Shown here one piece after another: positions 51,032 through 60,093 of a stretch of 64,000 nucleotides of DNA. Every line of letters starts with the position of its first letter. The stretch's first letter is position 1. Source of the DNA: Cytophaga sp. FL35 (GTDB taxonomy: Bacteria > Bacteroidota > Bacteroidia > Flavobacteriales > Flavobacteriaceae); contig NZ_JACSOH010000002.1 of the NCBI RefSeq assembly GCF_014349235.1, positions 124,001-188,000 of the forward strand, read 5' to 3'. The position numbers were made by a program, and so were the translations under genes. The notes beneath the pieces are model-generated. The model ran no database searches. It worked only from the letters and a program-made list of their open reading frames with translations, and was not told the origin of the DNA.

Positions 51032-52633
51032 CTATTGACCATCGAGCGGTTTGACAGGCTTTAACTCATTACCATCCCCATCTAACAAATAAGGTTCAAA
51101 ATCATCATCGTTTACCCAACCGGCCTTAGGTTTTTCACCACGCATAAAGTGACCGTAAAAATCCCTTCCCCTAACAAAGGGAGCCTGCTCATATAGGTGT
51201 CCGTAACCTTGCATTCTTAAATCACCTTGTTGTAAAAGTTTAGCTTCCATTTCTTCCTTCATGGCTGATTTTATGCTCGCATAAGCTGGGTCGTAAGCCA
51301 AATTGTTCATACAAAAAGGGTCTTTGGCCACATCATAGAGCTCTTCTTGCACTCTTTTTCCAAAAGAAAGTTTCCAATAACTTGCATCGCCATTTCTACG
51401 AAGTTTTAAAATTTCAGTCTTAGTGGGACTTCCATCTGTATTTAAATAGCCCGTTTCCGGATTGCCTTTTGGCCAGCGGTCAATTTCATAATTTTTCACA
51501 TAAAGCATGTTGTTTTTATGAAGGCCACGAATTGGGTAGCCCACATCATTGGGCCGGCCGGTATCATGCCTTTCCTTTCCCACCAAAACAAAGTCGCGAG
51601 ACGGTTCAACTTGTCCATCTTTACCAGATGCCAAAAGGTCCTTTAAACTATTTCCGGCCGTTGGATGCATACCTGAACTTTTCCAATCGATTCCTGCAAC
51701 ATCTAAAAAAGTAGGTGCTAAATCGATAAAACTGATATAGTCATCTACTACCCTATCTTTAGTTTTCATCTGTGCTGGCCAAACCGCAGCCATAGGCACA
51801 TGATTGGCATTTTCATATTGATCGCCCTTTACCCTAGGAAAGGGCATGCCATGATCGGAAGTCACTATAATCAAGGTATTCTCGTAAGCCCCTTTCTCTT
51901 TTAAAGTTTGAACGATTTTCTGTATATGGGCATCAAAATCTTCGATTTCCAGCGCATAATCCAACAAATCATTTCGGGTCACTTCATTGTCCGGCCAGTA
52001 GGGAGGAAAGTCTTTGATCATGGCTTCGGTTTTACCGCCCAAGCGTTTTCCCGATCCATATTCATATCCGCGGTGCGGTTCCAGACTACCTACCCAAAAA
52101 CTCCAAGGTTGTCCTTTTGGTGCTTGTTCTATAAAATCCGAAAAATTAGAACTATAGTCGTTATCGGAAATACTAGGAGTCAAAGGTTCCAAGGTCTTTT
52201 TATTAAAAGCCGGACCTAGTACTTCCCGCTGTTTTCCGTCGGCCGTTAGGGTGATTGCAGGTCCATAACCCTTCGCGGTATGCCCTACGGTGTAACCGTT
52301 TTCCTTTAATACTTCTTGATAGGATTTGAACTTCGAAGGAAAGTAAATGACGTGGTTGGCAGCTGCATCCAACTGCCAAGAATTTCTTCCCGTAATTATC
52401 GACGCTCTGGAAGGGGCACATTTGGCATTGGGAGTATAGGCCCTATTAAAAAGTAACCCTTCTTTGGCAATGGCATCAAAACCCGGGGTGTTTACATAGG
52501 TACTTCCGTAGGCACCCATATCCAAACCGGCGTCATCAAAAATCAATACAAGAATATTAGGCCTTTCCTTATTTTGAGCAAGGATAGAGATGGTAGAAAA
52601 GAAACAAAATAAGAGGCAATAAATTATTTTCAT
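51032..52633 (-). CDS. Exported type I sulfatase (formylglycine-dependent)
   Basis: 533 aa. Signal peptide at 1-19 (cut near LAQ). Calcium-binding D33/D34 (FDDAG), the sulfatase signature CAPSRASIITGR with Cys72, which a maturation enzyme converts to formylglycine, and further metal residues in TSDHGMP. The substrate could be a sulfated glycan; the class is consistent with marine Bacteroidota that degrade algal polysaccharides. No glycoside hydrolase or maturation enzyme lies nearby. Confidence 0.93.
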   Translation of the reverse strand: MKIIYCLLFCFFSTISILAQNKERPNILVLIFDDAGLDMGAYGSTYVNTPGFDAIAKEGLLFNRAYTPNAKCAPSRASIITGRNSWQLDAAANHVIYFPSKFKSYQEVLKENGYTVGHTAKGYGPAITLTADGKQREVLGPAFNKKTLEPLTPSISDNDYSSNFSDFIEQAPKGQPWSFWVGSLEPHRGYEYGSGKRLGGKTEAMIKDFPPYWPDNEVTRNDLLDYALEIEDFDAHIQKIVQTLKEKGAYENTLIIVTSDHGMPFPRVKGDQYENANHVPMAAVWPAQMKTKDRVVDDYISFIDLAPTFLDVAGIDWKSSGMHPTAGNSLKDLLASGKDGQVEPSRDFVLVGKERHDTGRPNDVGYPIRGLHKNNMLYVKNYEIDRWPKGNPETGYLNTDGSPTKTEILKLRRNGDASYWKLSFGKRVQEELYDVAKDPFCMNNLAYDPAYASIKSAMKEEMEAKLLQQGDLRMQGYGHLYEQAPFVRGRDFYGHFMRGEKPKAGWVNDDDFEPYLLDGDGNELKPVKPLDGQ

Positions 52634-52747
52634 AGTTGGTTGGGTTGATTGTAGAAAATTAAAGAATAAAACCAGGCAATGTGCAACCGATTATCAAAAA
52701 AATGTTATGTATACACCTCATCCTTCAACATTTTAGGCATAAAACCC

Positions 52748-52755
52748 TATTTTTG
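52748..52755 (+). promoter_or_regulatory. -7 box for the nucleotidyltransferase-kinase operon
   Basis: TATTTTTG matches TAnnTTTG and lies 26 bp before the start codon. A clear -33 element was not found. Confidence 0.5.
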
Positions 52756-52781
52756 CCCGAACTTAATAAATTCAGCAGAAA

Positions 52782-53672
52782 ATGACATTACTTCTTATGG
52801 CGGCCGGATCCGGAAGTCGATACGGTAAATTGAAACAGTTTGACGACCTTGGCCCCAATGGCGAATTTCTAATGGAATTTGGAATAAGCGATGCCTTAAA
52901 AAATGGCTTTGACCATATTGTACTGATAACCAAAAAGGACAATGTTACTTTTTTGGAAGATCATCTCAGAAACCGTTTACCATCAAACATCAAATTAGAT
53001 GTTTTGGCCCAAGAGTTAACCGATATGCCTGAAGGTTGCACATTTGAAGGGGAAAGAACCAAACCATGGGGTACCGCACATGCCGTTTGGACAGCTAGAA
53101 ACGTAATTTCCGGTCCGTTTGCAGTATTGAATGCCGATGATTTCTATGGACAGCCTGCTTACGAAAACGCCGCTAATTTTATGCGCGCCCACAAAGATGA
53201 CAACACCTATGCCTTAGTTGGCTATACCCTTAAAAACACCCTATCTGAGCATGGATCGGTGTCTAGAGGTGTTTGCCAAGTAAACGGGGATGATTTAGTA
53301 TCCGTAGACGAGCGGTTAAAACTGGAAGCCAAGGAAGGTAAGGTAATTGATGAAGATTCAGGAAACGAGTATACCGGGGAAGAACATGTGAGCATGAACT
53401 TTTGGGTATGCAAACCTTCCATTTTTGATAAAATAGAAAACGATTTTAGAGCTTTTCTTGACAGCGCGGACCTTGGCGCTAAAAGTGAGCTTTACATACC
53501 AAAAATAATACAGGACATGCTTCAGGCGGGAGAAATCTCTGTTAAGGTAGTACCTTCTGGCGGTGATTGGTTTGGGGTAACCTATGCCAGTGATCGAGAG
53601 ACTGCGGTAAACTATCTTAAAGAAAAGACCGCTGCCGGCAAATATAGTTCGCCACTTTGGCCTAACGAATGA
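52782..53672 (+). CDS. Sugar-1-phosphate nucleotidyltransferase-like protein
   Basis: 296 aa. N-terminal nucleotide-binding motif MAAGSGSRYGKLKQFDDLG (6-24) in the GxGxR...K pattern, NADDFYGQPAY (metal-binding D) and the VSMNFWVCKPSIFDKI segment. It likely transfers a nucleotide to a sugar phosphate. Its stop overlaps the kinase start by 4 nt (ATGA), so the two are made together and form a sugar-activating pair. Confidence 0.85.
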   Translation: MTLLLMAAGSGSRYGKLKQFDDLGPNGEFLMEFGISDALKNGFDHIVLITKKDNVTFLEDHLRNRLPSNIKLDVLAQELTDMPEGCTFEGERTKPWGTAHAVWTARNVISGPFAVLNADDFYGQPAYENAANFMRAHKDDNTYALVGYTLKNTLSEHGSVSRGVCQVNGDDLVSVDERLKLEAKEGKVIDEDSGNEYTGEEHVSMNFWVCKPSIFDKIENDFRAFLDSADLGAKSELYIPKIIQDMLQAGEISVKVVPSGGDWFGVTYASDRETAVNYLKEKTAAGKYSSPLWPNE

Positions 53673-54748
53673 ATGACCATACCAACCACCAACTAAACCA
53701 ATTATTGACCCATTTTTCCGTTGCGGACAAAACGTATAGTTTTAGTCCGCTTACCGACGGATTTATCAATGACACTTTTTTGGTCCTTGACGGAACTGAT
53801 CCGTTGTATATATTACAGCGGATCAACCACAACGTATTTACCAATGTCAATGGGTTAATGAACAACATTCATGATGCCTTTAAACATCTGAATGACACGG
53901 ATTATCAAAAAATAACATTGGTCCCTTCTTTGGATGGCCAGAGTTATTACAAGAACAAAGGGGCCGAACCGTCCTACTGGCGAGTGATGACCTACATTAA
54001 AGATAGTACCGCCCACAACACCACCAAGAATACTGATGTTGCTTTTGAAGCAGGTAAAATAATTGCCAAGTTCAACATATTGTTGGAAAAGGCTGAAGCC
54101 AACAACTATGTGGATACCATTCCACAATTTCACGATTTACAGCTTCGCGAGAACCAATTTATTGCTGCCTTGGCCCAAGCTCCAGAAGAAAAACTGAAAA
54201 TTGCCAACGAGGCCATTGCTTTTTCAAATAAAGTGTTGGAGCTGTTAAACAAGGTGAATTTAAACCATTTACCCATTCGGGTTTGTCACAATGATACCAA
54301 ATTAAATAACATTCTTTTCTCAAAAAGTACCAACAAAGCCTTATGCCTCATTGATTTGGACACTCTAATGAAGGGTAAATTCCTGTTTGATTTTGGAGAT
54401 GCTGTGCGTACCATAGTCAATACCGCCCCGGAAGACGAACAAAATCATGATAAAATCACTTTTGAAAAAGAGTTGTTTAAAGCCTTTATATCCGGTTTGG
54501 CGGCTAACGGTCCTTTTTTATCTAAAGAAGAAATTGAAACGTTGCATTGGGGTGCTGTTTTAATGCCTTTTCTTCATGGAGTAAGAGCACTTACAGATTA
54601 CCTAAATGGCAATATTTACTACAAAGTGGCTTACGAGAACCAAAATTATGACCGAAGCCTAAGTCTCTTGAATTTTACAAAAAAGGCTCTTGAGCAGACT
54701 TCCTTTATGCAGAAAATAATAATGGAAAAAGTAACTTCCAAAAGCTAA
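53669..54748 (+). CDS. APH/NahK-like sugar kinase
   Basis: 359 aa of the aminoglycoside phosphotransferase/choline kinase fold. Catalytic loop RVCHNDTKLNNILF (H-N-D...N) and metal-binding LIDLDT are visible near residues 210-235. Coupled with the nucleotidyltransferase, it most likely makes a sugar-1-phosphate (as NahK or AmgK do) that the partner then activates. The sugar is unknown. No antibiotic role is indicated. Confidence 0.87.
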   Translation: MNDHTNHQLNQLLTHFSVADKTYSFSPLTDGFINDTFLVLDGTDPLYILQRINHNVFTNVNGLMNNIHDAFKHLNDTDYQKITLVPSLDGQSYYKNKGAEPSYWRVMTYIKDSTAHNTTKNTDVAFEAGKIIAKFNILLEKAEANNYVDTIPQFHDLQLRENQFIAALAQAPEEKLKIANEAIAFSNKVLELLNKVNLNHLPIRVCHNDTKLNNILFSKSTNKALCLIDLDTLMKGKFLFDFGDAVRTIVNTAPEDEQNHDKITFEKELFKAFISGLAANGPFLSKEEIETLHWGAVLMPFLHGVRALTDYLNGNIYYKVAYENQNYDRSLSLLNFTKKALEQTSFMQKIIMEKVTSKS

Positions 54749-54858
54749 TTTTAAAGGTTAATTGGCGCTTTCGGCTATATCAAAATATTAATTAGCTCAA
54801 TACGATTTTTCTGTCTTAAAGCTTCCTTAATTACTATTTCAAAAGGTTTTTACATCTC

Positions 54859-54866
54859 TATGTTTG
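54859..54866 (+). promoter_or_regulatory. -7 box for the small lipoprotein gene
   Basis: TATGTTTG fits TAnnTTTG and lies 24 bp before the first ATG. No -33 TTTG at the right distance. Confidence 0.45.
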
Positions 54867-54890
54867 CAGGTACAACACCTAAATTAATAG

Positions 54891-55262
54891 ATGATGAAAA
54901 CAATATCGAATTACATAGGCATCATACTTTTGATTGCCACCGTTACAATTTCTTGCAGCAAGGATAATGACCCTACGGACGATAATCTTTTTGTGGGTAC
55001 TTATAATGGATCCATAAGTTATTCTGAACCGGAAAGCGAAACCAATATTACCACAGAAGATGGCCGGGTAACGGTTGTTAAAGTAGGTGATAATTATCGT
55101 TTTGACTTCTCCAACGGCATCCCCAGCATCAATGGCATTACCATGGAAAAAAATCAAAATATCTTGATCAACAGTTCCGGAAGCATCAAAATTGACGAAG
55201 GAGAATTACTTATAACTTATACCGAAGAAGGAGAAACCTGGGGCGCTGATTGCAGCCGTTAA
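54891..55262 (+). CDS. Small secreted lipoprotein, hypothetical
   Basis: 123 aa. A lipoprotein signal ends at Cys22 (ISCSKD), followed by a small beta-rich domain with GTYNGSISYSEPE and GRVTVVKVGDNYRF. No family was recognised. A second ATG at 54894 is an alternative. It is 38 bp before the next gene on the same strand. Confidence 0.65.
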   Translation: MMKTISNYIGIILLIATVTISCSKDNDPTDDNLFVGTYNGSISYSEPESETNITTEDGRVTVVKVGDNYRFDFSNGIPSINGITMEKNQNILINSSGSIKIDEGELLITYTEEGETWGADCSR

Positions 55263-55300
55263 TCCTTGTTTAAAACCAGTGTTCAATTAAATAGCAAAAC

Positions 55301-55759
55301 ATGACGCAACATATCATATTTGACCGTTTGGAATCCATTTATTCTGAGTTAAATACGGCCGAAAACATTTATGCTACCTTGATTCAATCAGATAGGTTTC
55401 CTCATAAAAGACCGTACTTTAAACACCGTCATATTCAATTTGGAACCTATGCAAAAAATCTTCATGAGGAAATCGTTGCCGTAACAGGTCATAAACCGCT
55501 GCCTAACGTCGTAAATGAGGATCATTCAATTTATAAGAGCTTGGAAGGTCCCATTTTGGAAGAGCCCCTCACTGCACAAGAAGTAGATGCCCTTATAGTT
55601 ACAACAGAAAAGAAATTAATTTCTAGGTACCAACAAGTTCTCAAATATTCTGAGTTGCCCAACACAACTCAAGCTATATTGGAATCGCAGGTGGAAGAAC
55701 TTAACAACGAATGGCAAAAACTACGTTCCAATTTGCAAATTGAATTGCATAAAAATTAG
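55301..55759 (+). CDS. Helical hypothetical protein
   Basis: 152 aa, entirely helical and without signal peptide or membrane segment. It resembles four-helix-bundle proteins of the DUF2383 type in size and spacing (H-x5-H at KHRHIQFGTYAKNLHEE), but the match is not firm. Possible metal-binding His/Glu residues. Function unknown. Confidence 0.55.
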   Translation: MTQHIIFDRLESIYSELNTAENIYATLIQSDRFPHKRPYFKHRHIQFGTYAKNLHEEIVAVTGHKPLPNVVNEDHSIYKSLEGPILEEPLTAQEVDALIVTTEKKLISRYQQVLKYSELPNTTQAILESQVEELNNEWQKLRSNLQIELHKN

Positions 55760-55822
55760 AACAGAATTGGATATCCAAGATAGATGTCATGTTAAAATGC
55801 TTTAGGAACTCCTTAACTTGAG

Positions 55823-55857
55823 TTTGGCAATGTTAGTTGGAATATTGAGTAATTTTG
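55823..55857 (+). promoter_or_regulatory. Promoter of the LLM oxidoreductase gene
   Basis: TTTG (55823-55826), a 23-bp spacer and TAATTTTG (55850-55857) match the Bacteroidota consensus; the start codon is 13 bp later. Confidence 0.6.
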
Positions 55858-55870
55858 TTCTCTTATTCCA

Positions 55871-56905
55871 ATGAATATGGCTACTAAAAAAATACCTTTT
55901 TCCATTCTTGAACTAGCGACTATTGGCGCTGGATTCAGTACTACCGAAGTTTTTCAGAATAGTTTAAAGTTAGCTCAGAAGGCTGAAGAGTTTGGATACA
56001 AACGATTTTGGTTGGCCGAACATCACAATATGGCAAGTATTGCCAGCACGGCCACTTCCGTATTGATGGGGCATATTGCGGGTGGTACCGAAAAAATAAG
56101 GGTAGGTTCTGGAGGAATCATGCTGCCCAACCACTCTTCCATGCTCATTGCTGAGCAATTTGCTACTCTTAGCGCTTTGTACCCCAATAGAATTGATATG
56201 GGCTTAGGTAGAGCTCCGGGCACGGACCAAACCACCGCTCAGGCCATTAGGCCCGATAGAATGCAGGCGGTATATCGTTTTCCGGAAGAATTAAAGAATA
56301 TACAGCAGTATTTTTCTACAGAAAACAAGCATGCCAAGGTACGGGTGCCCATTGCCGAGGGAGTCCATATGCCCATTTATATTTTAGGTTCCAGTACGGA
56401 CAGTGCTCATTTAGCCGCTAAGGAAGGCTTGCCTTACGTGTTCGCCAGCCACTTTGCCCCTACCCATCTTTTTGAGGCATTTCATATATACCATAACAAT
56501 TTTAAGCCGTCCAAGTATTTGGACAAGCCGTTTACCATGGCCTGTGTGAACGTTTTGGCCGCTGATACGGATGAGGAGGCCGAGCGAATGTCTACCTCCA
56601 GTATTCGGATGATTCTTGGGGTGCTTTCGGGTAAAATCGATTATTTACAGCCACCAATGGAGATGACGCCACAATTGCAGGAAATTTCGATGAATCCAGC
56701 GGTTCAGAGAATGATGAAGTATTCCTTTATTGGCAGTAAGGATACGGTGAAAGTTCAGATTGCTAAATTCTTGGATGAGACAGGGGTCGATGAGATTATG
56801 GTTGCTTCCCATATTTACGACCCAGGGGCTAGAATACATTCGTATCGCCTATTTTCGGAGATTATGGAGGAATTGGAAAATGAAAAACTGGAAATCTTGA
56901 GCTAA
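55871..56905 (+). CDS. LLM class (bacterial luciferase-like) flavin oxidoreductase
   Basis: 344 aa. The family motif FSILELATIGAG, RFWLAEHHNMASIASTATSVLMGHIAGGTEKIRVGSGGIMLPNHSS and LGRAPGTDQTTAQAIRP are seen. It belongs to the MsnO8-type LLM group that uses reduced FMN or F420 in other phyla; FMN is expected here. Substrate unknown. Standing alone with its own promoter. Confidence 0.92.
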   Translation: MNMATKKIPFSILELATIGAGFSTTEVFQNSLKLAQKAEEFGYKRFWLAEHHNMASIASTATSVLMGHIAGGTEKIRVGSGGIMLPNHSSMLIAEQFATLSALYPNRIDMGLGRAPGTDQTTAQAIRPDRMQAVYRFPEELKNIQQYFSTENKHAKVRVPIAEGVHMPIYILGSSTDSAHLAAKEGLPYVFASHFAPTHLFEAFHIYHNNFKPSKYLDKPFTMACVNVLAADTDEEAERMSTSSIRMILGVLSGKIDYLQPPMEMTPQLQEISMNPAVQRMMKYSFIGSKDTVKVQIAKFLDETGVDEIMVASHIYDPGARIHSYRLFSEIMEELENEKLEILS

Positions 56906-57021
56906 CGAAAGCTTTATGGTCGTATATTACAGAAAAAACCAAATAGCCCCTTTTAATTTTAAGTAGTACATTTAGAGTAATGTAGGGATTTAGACACCTA
57001 TTTCCAGCCAAGCTCTAAGTG

Positions 57022-57753
57022 ATGAAAGACCTCAACTTCCTCTTCTTATTTTTAGCTCTCATTGCCGAGATACTAGGTACTATAGGAGGTTTTGGTTCCT
57101 CTGTCTTTTTTGTACCCGTTGCGAATTTATATTTCGATTTTGAATCTGTTTTAGGGTTAACCGCCATTTACCATTTATCGAGCAACATCAGCAAGATTGT
57201 ACTCTTCAAAAAGGGACTTAACAAAAAACTTTTATTACATATAGGAATACCCTCCGTGATATTTGTAATCGTTGGAGGACTGCTTACAAAACTTTTTAAA
57301 AGCACTTACTTAGAACTTTTTCTCGCGGTTTTTCTAATTGTATTGGCCTTGGTCTTTCTCATAAAAAAGGAATTGATTATCCTACCAAATAAAAAGAACG
57401 CCATTATTGGTGGTAGTCTTAGCGGGTTTTCGGCAGGTCTTCTCGGTACAGGTGGGGCCATAAGAGGCTTAACAATGGCCGCGTTTAATCTTGAAAAGAA
57501 TATGTTCATAGCCACATCTGCATTCATAGATTTTCTCATAGATTTTTCACGCACATTTGTCTACTACTTCAATGGTTTTATTCACAAAGATGACTTGATT
57601 TACGTCCCTTTTTTACTGGTAATTGGCTTTGTTGGAACGGTAATAGGAAAGAAAATACTAGAGTTTATTCCACAAGATAAGTTCAAAAGAATATCACTTG
57701 GCCTTATTCTGGTTATTGGAATAGTTACACTCACCAATGTTTTGTTGAACTAA
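57022..57753 (+). CDS. TauE/SafE family permease
   Basis: 243 aa from the ATG at 57022. Seven or eight membrane helices; the first GGFGSSVFFVPVANLYFDFESVLG repeat and the second GGSLSGFSAGLLGTGGAIRGL repeat are characteristic. It exports sulfite, sulfoacetate or similar anions in known cases; here the anion is unknown. Its stop is 3 bp from the tamL stop on the other strand. Confidence 0.9.
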   Translation: MKDLNFLFLFLALIAEILGTIGGFGSSVFFVPVANLYFDFESVLGLTAIYHLSSNISKIVLFKKGLNKKLLLHIGIPSVIFVIVGGLLTKLFKSTYLELFLAVFLIVLALVFLIKKELIILPNKKNAIIGGSLSGFSAGLLGTGGAIRGLTMAAFNLEKNMFIATSAFIDFLIDFSRTFVYYFNGFIHKDDLIYVPFLLVIGFVGTVIGKKILEFIPQDKFKRISLGLILVIGIVTLTNVLLN

Positions 57754-57756
57754 TTT

Positions 57757-60093
57757 TTAAAAAGGATAGCCTATCGCAAAATTGAAGACTAAATTGTTGC
57801 TTCCTCCATCAAAAAAGGGCGTTCTGGTTCTTTGTCCTTTTACCCAATAAGGTACCCTTACGGGTGAGGCCAAATCTAAACGGATTACAAAACTTTGAAT
57901 ATCTACCCGTAACCCAAAACCCACCCCAACTCCCAGTTCACTCATCCAATCCTTACCAAATTTACCTTCGGTCTGTAATCTTTCATTAAAGTCGATGGCC
58001 TCTTCAGTTTCACCTTCGGTCAATTCGGACTCCGTAGTCAACCAAACATTGCCCGCATCTGCAAAAAGAGCTCCCTTTAAATAGGAAAAAATAGGAAAAC
58101 GATATTCCAAATTAGCCTCTAGGCTTAAGTTACCGGATTGGTCAAAAAAACTGGTGGTATTATCATCTGTAGCGGTAAAGGTACCAGGACCCAAAGATCT
58201 TATAGGAAATGCCCGAACACTGTAGGGTCCGCCGGAAAAGAATTGTTTCACAAAGGGTAAGGTATTGGAGTTGCCATAAGGAATTCCCCAACCTGCATAC
58301 ACCCTAGCGATCAAGGATTGTTCTTTAGCCCATCTATAATAATACCTCAAGTCCACATCGGCCTTGGCATATTGTGCAAATTCAAGTCCAAAAATAGTTT
58401 CGTCACCACTTACCAGACCTAGCATGTTTCCGGCCAAATCTATATTCGTAGAAAAGAAGAAAGGAAATTTCTTATCCTGATCCACCAGTTCATTGTAGGT
58501 GAAGGTGTAGGTAAGACCGGCTATAAATTGCTGTTCAAAACTTCTGCGGAGAAAGGGATTTTTATCCAAAATAGCCTCAAACTCCTCTGTAGTATTGGTC
58601 AAGTTCACATAATTAACGCTGATGGGGTTAAGCTCGTGAAAGACGTATTTATTGGCATTCCAAGTATATCCGAAAGAAGAATTAAAAGAGGTTAGACTGT
58701 ATAGCTTACTTCGGTTTAAAAAATCGCCCCCTAGACTTATTTTGGTTTTAGGTACGGCGTACTTAAATCTTTTTGGAGAAAAAGGAACCAATCGGGGAAT
58801 GGTCAAATCGGCTTTTAAGCCGCCACCTATACTACTCAGGTTTTCATTTTCCCCTCCTGAAATCTGTGCTCCGTACTGAAAATTGCCTGATAAGCTCAAC
58901 GTTTCCCCGCCTTTGAAAAGATTTCTATTACTGTAAGAAACCGAAATTCCTGGGCCCGCCAAACCATTACTTTTGGTCACCGCTTGCAGTTCTGCCCTAA
59001 CGGACCTTTTGGTCAAGGGTGAAAGAAAAAGTTCTGCATGAAGTGAACCCAATCCGTCCTTATTTGCAGTGGTATCCATTTCCGTGAACTGGATGTTTAC
59101 AAATTTATAACTACCAATGGCTGAAAGTCTATTGCTCGTTAATTGAGCGGTGCGGGCATTGTATTCTTGCCCTTTTTCAAAAAGGATATAGGGTTCCAAC
59201 TGTTCCGGTTTAAAATACTCCTCGTTTTGGACAAATGCCAATCCGTTTACATTCTTGGGGGTTGCCAACTCTGTAGTATCACCCAATGTGTAATTGGGGT
59301 ATACGGTGATAGAGTCTATTTGATAAGGAATAACCGAGCGTTCCGGCACTTGCGATTTCAACCTAAGAAACAGGTCGAATTTTCTATTATCATACCTATT
59401 GGTATCCGCCTCGAAAATTAAAAAATCAGGATTGAAGTTATAATAACCCTTGGTCTTTAAATCGTTATCGATTCTTTCACGCTCAAATTTCATAAGGCTC
59501 AAGTCAAAACGTTCTCCTTTTTTAAAAGGACTATCTTCTATAGTAGCCGCAATATCACCATAGATTTGCATGGAATCCTTTTCCAATTGAAAAGTCTCCA
59601 TGGTATAAGGCTTAGGCAGTTCCGCCGTGTATTTCACCCTTGCAAAACTTTTGCTACTATCAATTTGGGAAGCTGCTTTACTATAGAAAAATCCGCGATT
59701 ATCAAGTCGGTTTAAAATCAAATTTTCAACTCTTTCCGGATTGACCTGTGGGAGGTACACTGGTTCCTCACCAAACTTTTTATTGAGCCATTTATTAAAA
59801 AATCCCGGCTTATCTTTTTGTGCTTTGTAGTGATAATACAATCCTAATCGCATTCCCAATATGGAAGAATTGGGTTCCGGCTGCAAGAGCGAATTTAGTT
59901 CCGTTTTTACTTTTTTAAGGTCTTTTACCTTCTCATCTGCCACTACGATTGTTTCAAGATCGGCGCCTGTATACAATGCTTCCCCTTCCGGAATGAATTT
60001 CTCCACACCACATCCCAACAGCAAACCAAGTACTACTAAAGAAAACCATGGTTTCCAATGATATTTCCCTAGTATCAATTTACAACCGTTCAT
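57757..60093 (-). CDS. tamL: TamL, lipid-anchored TamA/BamA-type outer-membrane protein
   Basis: 778 aa. Lipoprotein signal with Cys28 (GLLLGC), then three POTRA-like domains (roughly 35-410) and a C-terminal Omp85 barrel ending in a terminal aromatic residue (FAIGYPF). The conserved barrel motif is seen in FSGGPYSVRAFPIRSLGPG. TamL replaces TamA in Bacteroidota and works with TamB in outer-membrane assembly. Its start overlaps the tamB stop by 4 nt (ATGA). Confidence 0.93.
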   Translation of the reverse strand: MNGCKLILGKYHWKPWFSLVVLGLLLGCGVEKFIPEGEALYTGADLETIVVADEKVKDLKKVKTELNSLLQPEPNSSILGMRLGLYYHYKAQKDKPGFFNKWLNKKFGEEPVYLPQVNPERVENLILNRLDNRGFFYSKAASQIDSSKSFARVKYTAELPKPYTMETFQLEKDSMQIYGDIAATIEDSPFKKGERFDLSLMKFERERIDNDLKTKGYYNFNPDFLIFEADTNRYDNRKFDLFLRLKSQVPERSVIPYQIDSITVYPNYTLGDTTELATPKNVNGLAFVQNEEYFKPEQLEPYILFEKGQEYNARTAQLTSNRLSAIGSYKFVNIQFTEMDTTANKDGLGSLHAELFLSPLTKRSVRAELQAVTKSNGLAGPGISVSYSNRNLFKGGETLSLSGNFQYGAQISGGENENLSSIGGGLKADLTIPRLVPFSPKRFKYAVPKTKISLGGDFLNRSKLYSLTSFNSSFGYTWNANKYVFHELNPISVNYVNLTNTTEEFEAILDKNPFLRRSFEQQFIAGLTYTFTYNELVDQDKKFPFFFSTNIDLAGNMLGLVSGDETIFGLEFAQYAKADVDLRYYYRWAKEQSLIARVYAGWGIPYGNSNTLPFVKQFFSGGPYSVRAFPIRSLGPGTFTATDDNTTSFFDQSGNLSLEANLEYRFPIFSYLKGALFADAGNVWLTTESELTEGETEEAIDFNERLQTEGKFGKDWMSELGVGVGFGLRVDIQSFVIRLDLASPVRVPYWVKGQRTRTPFFDGGSNNLVFNFAIGYPF

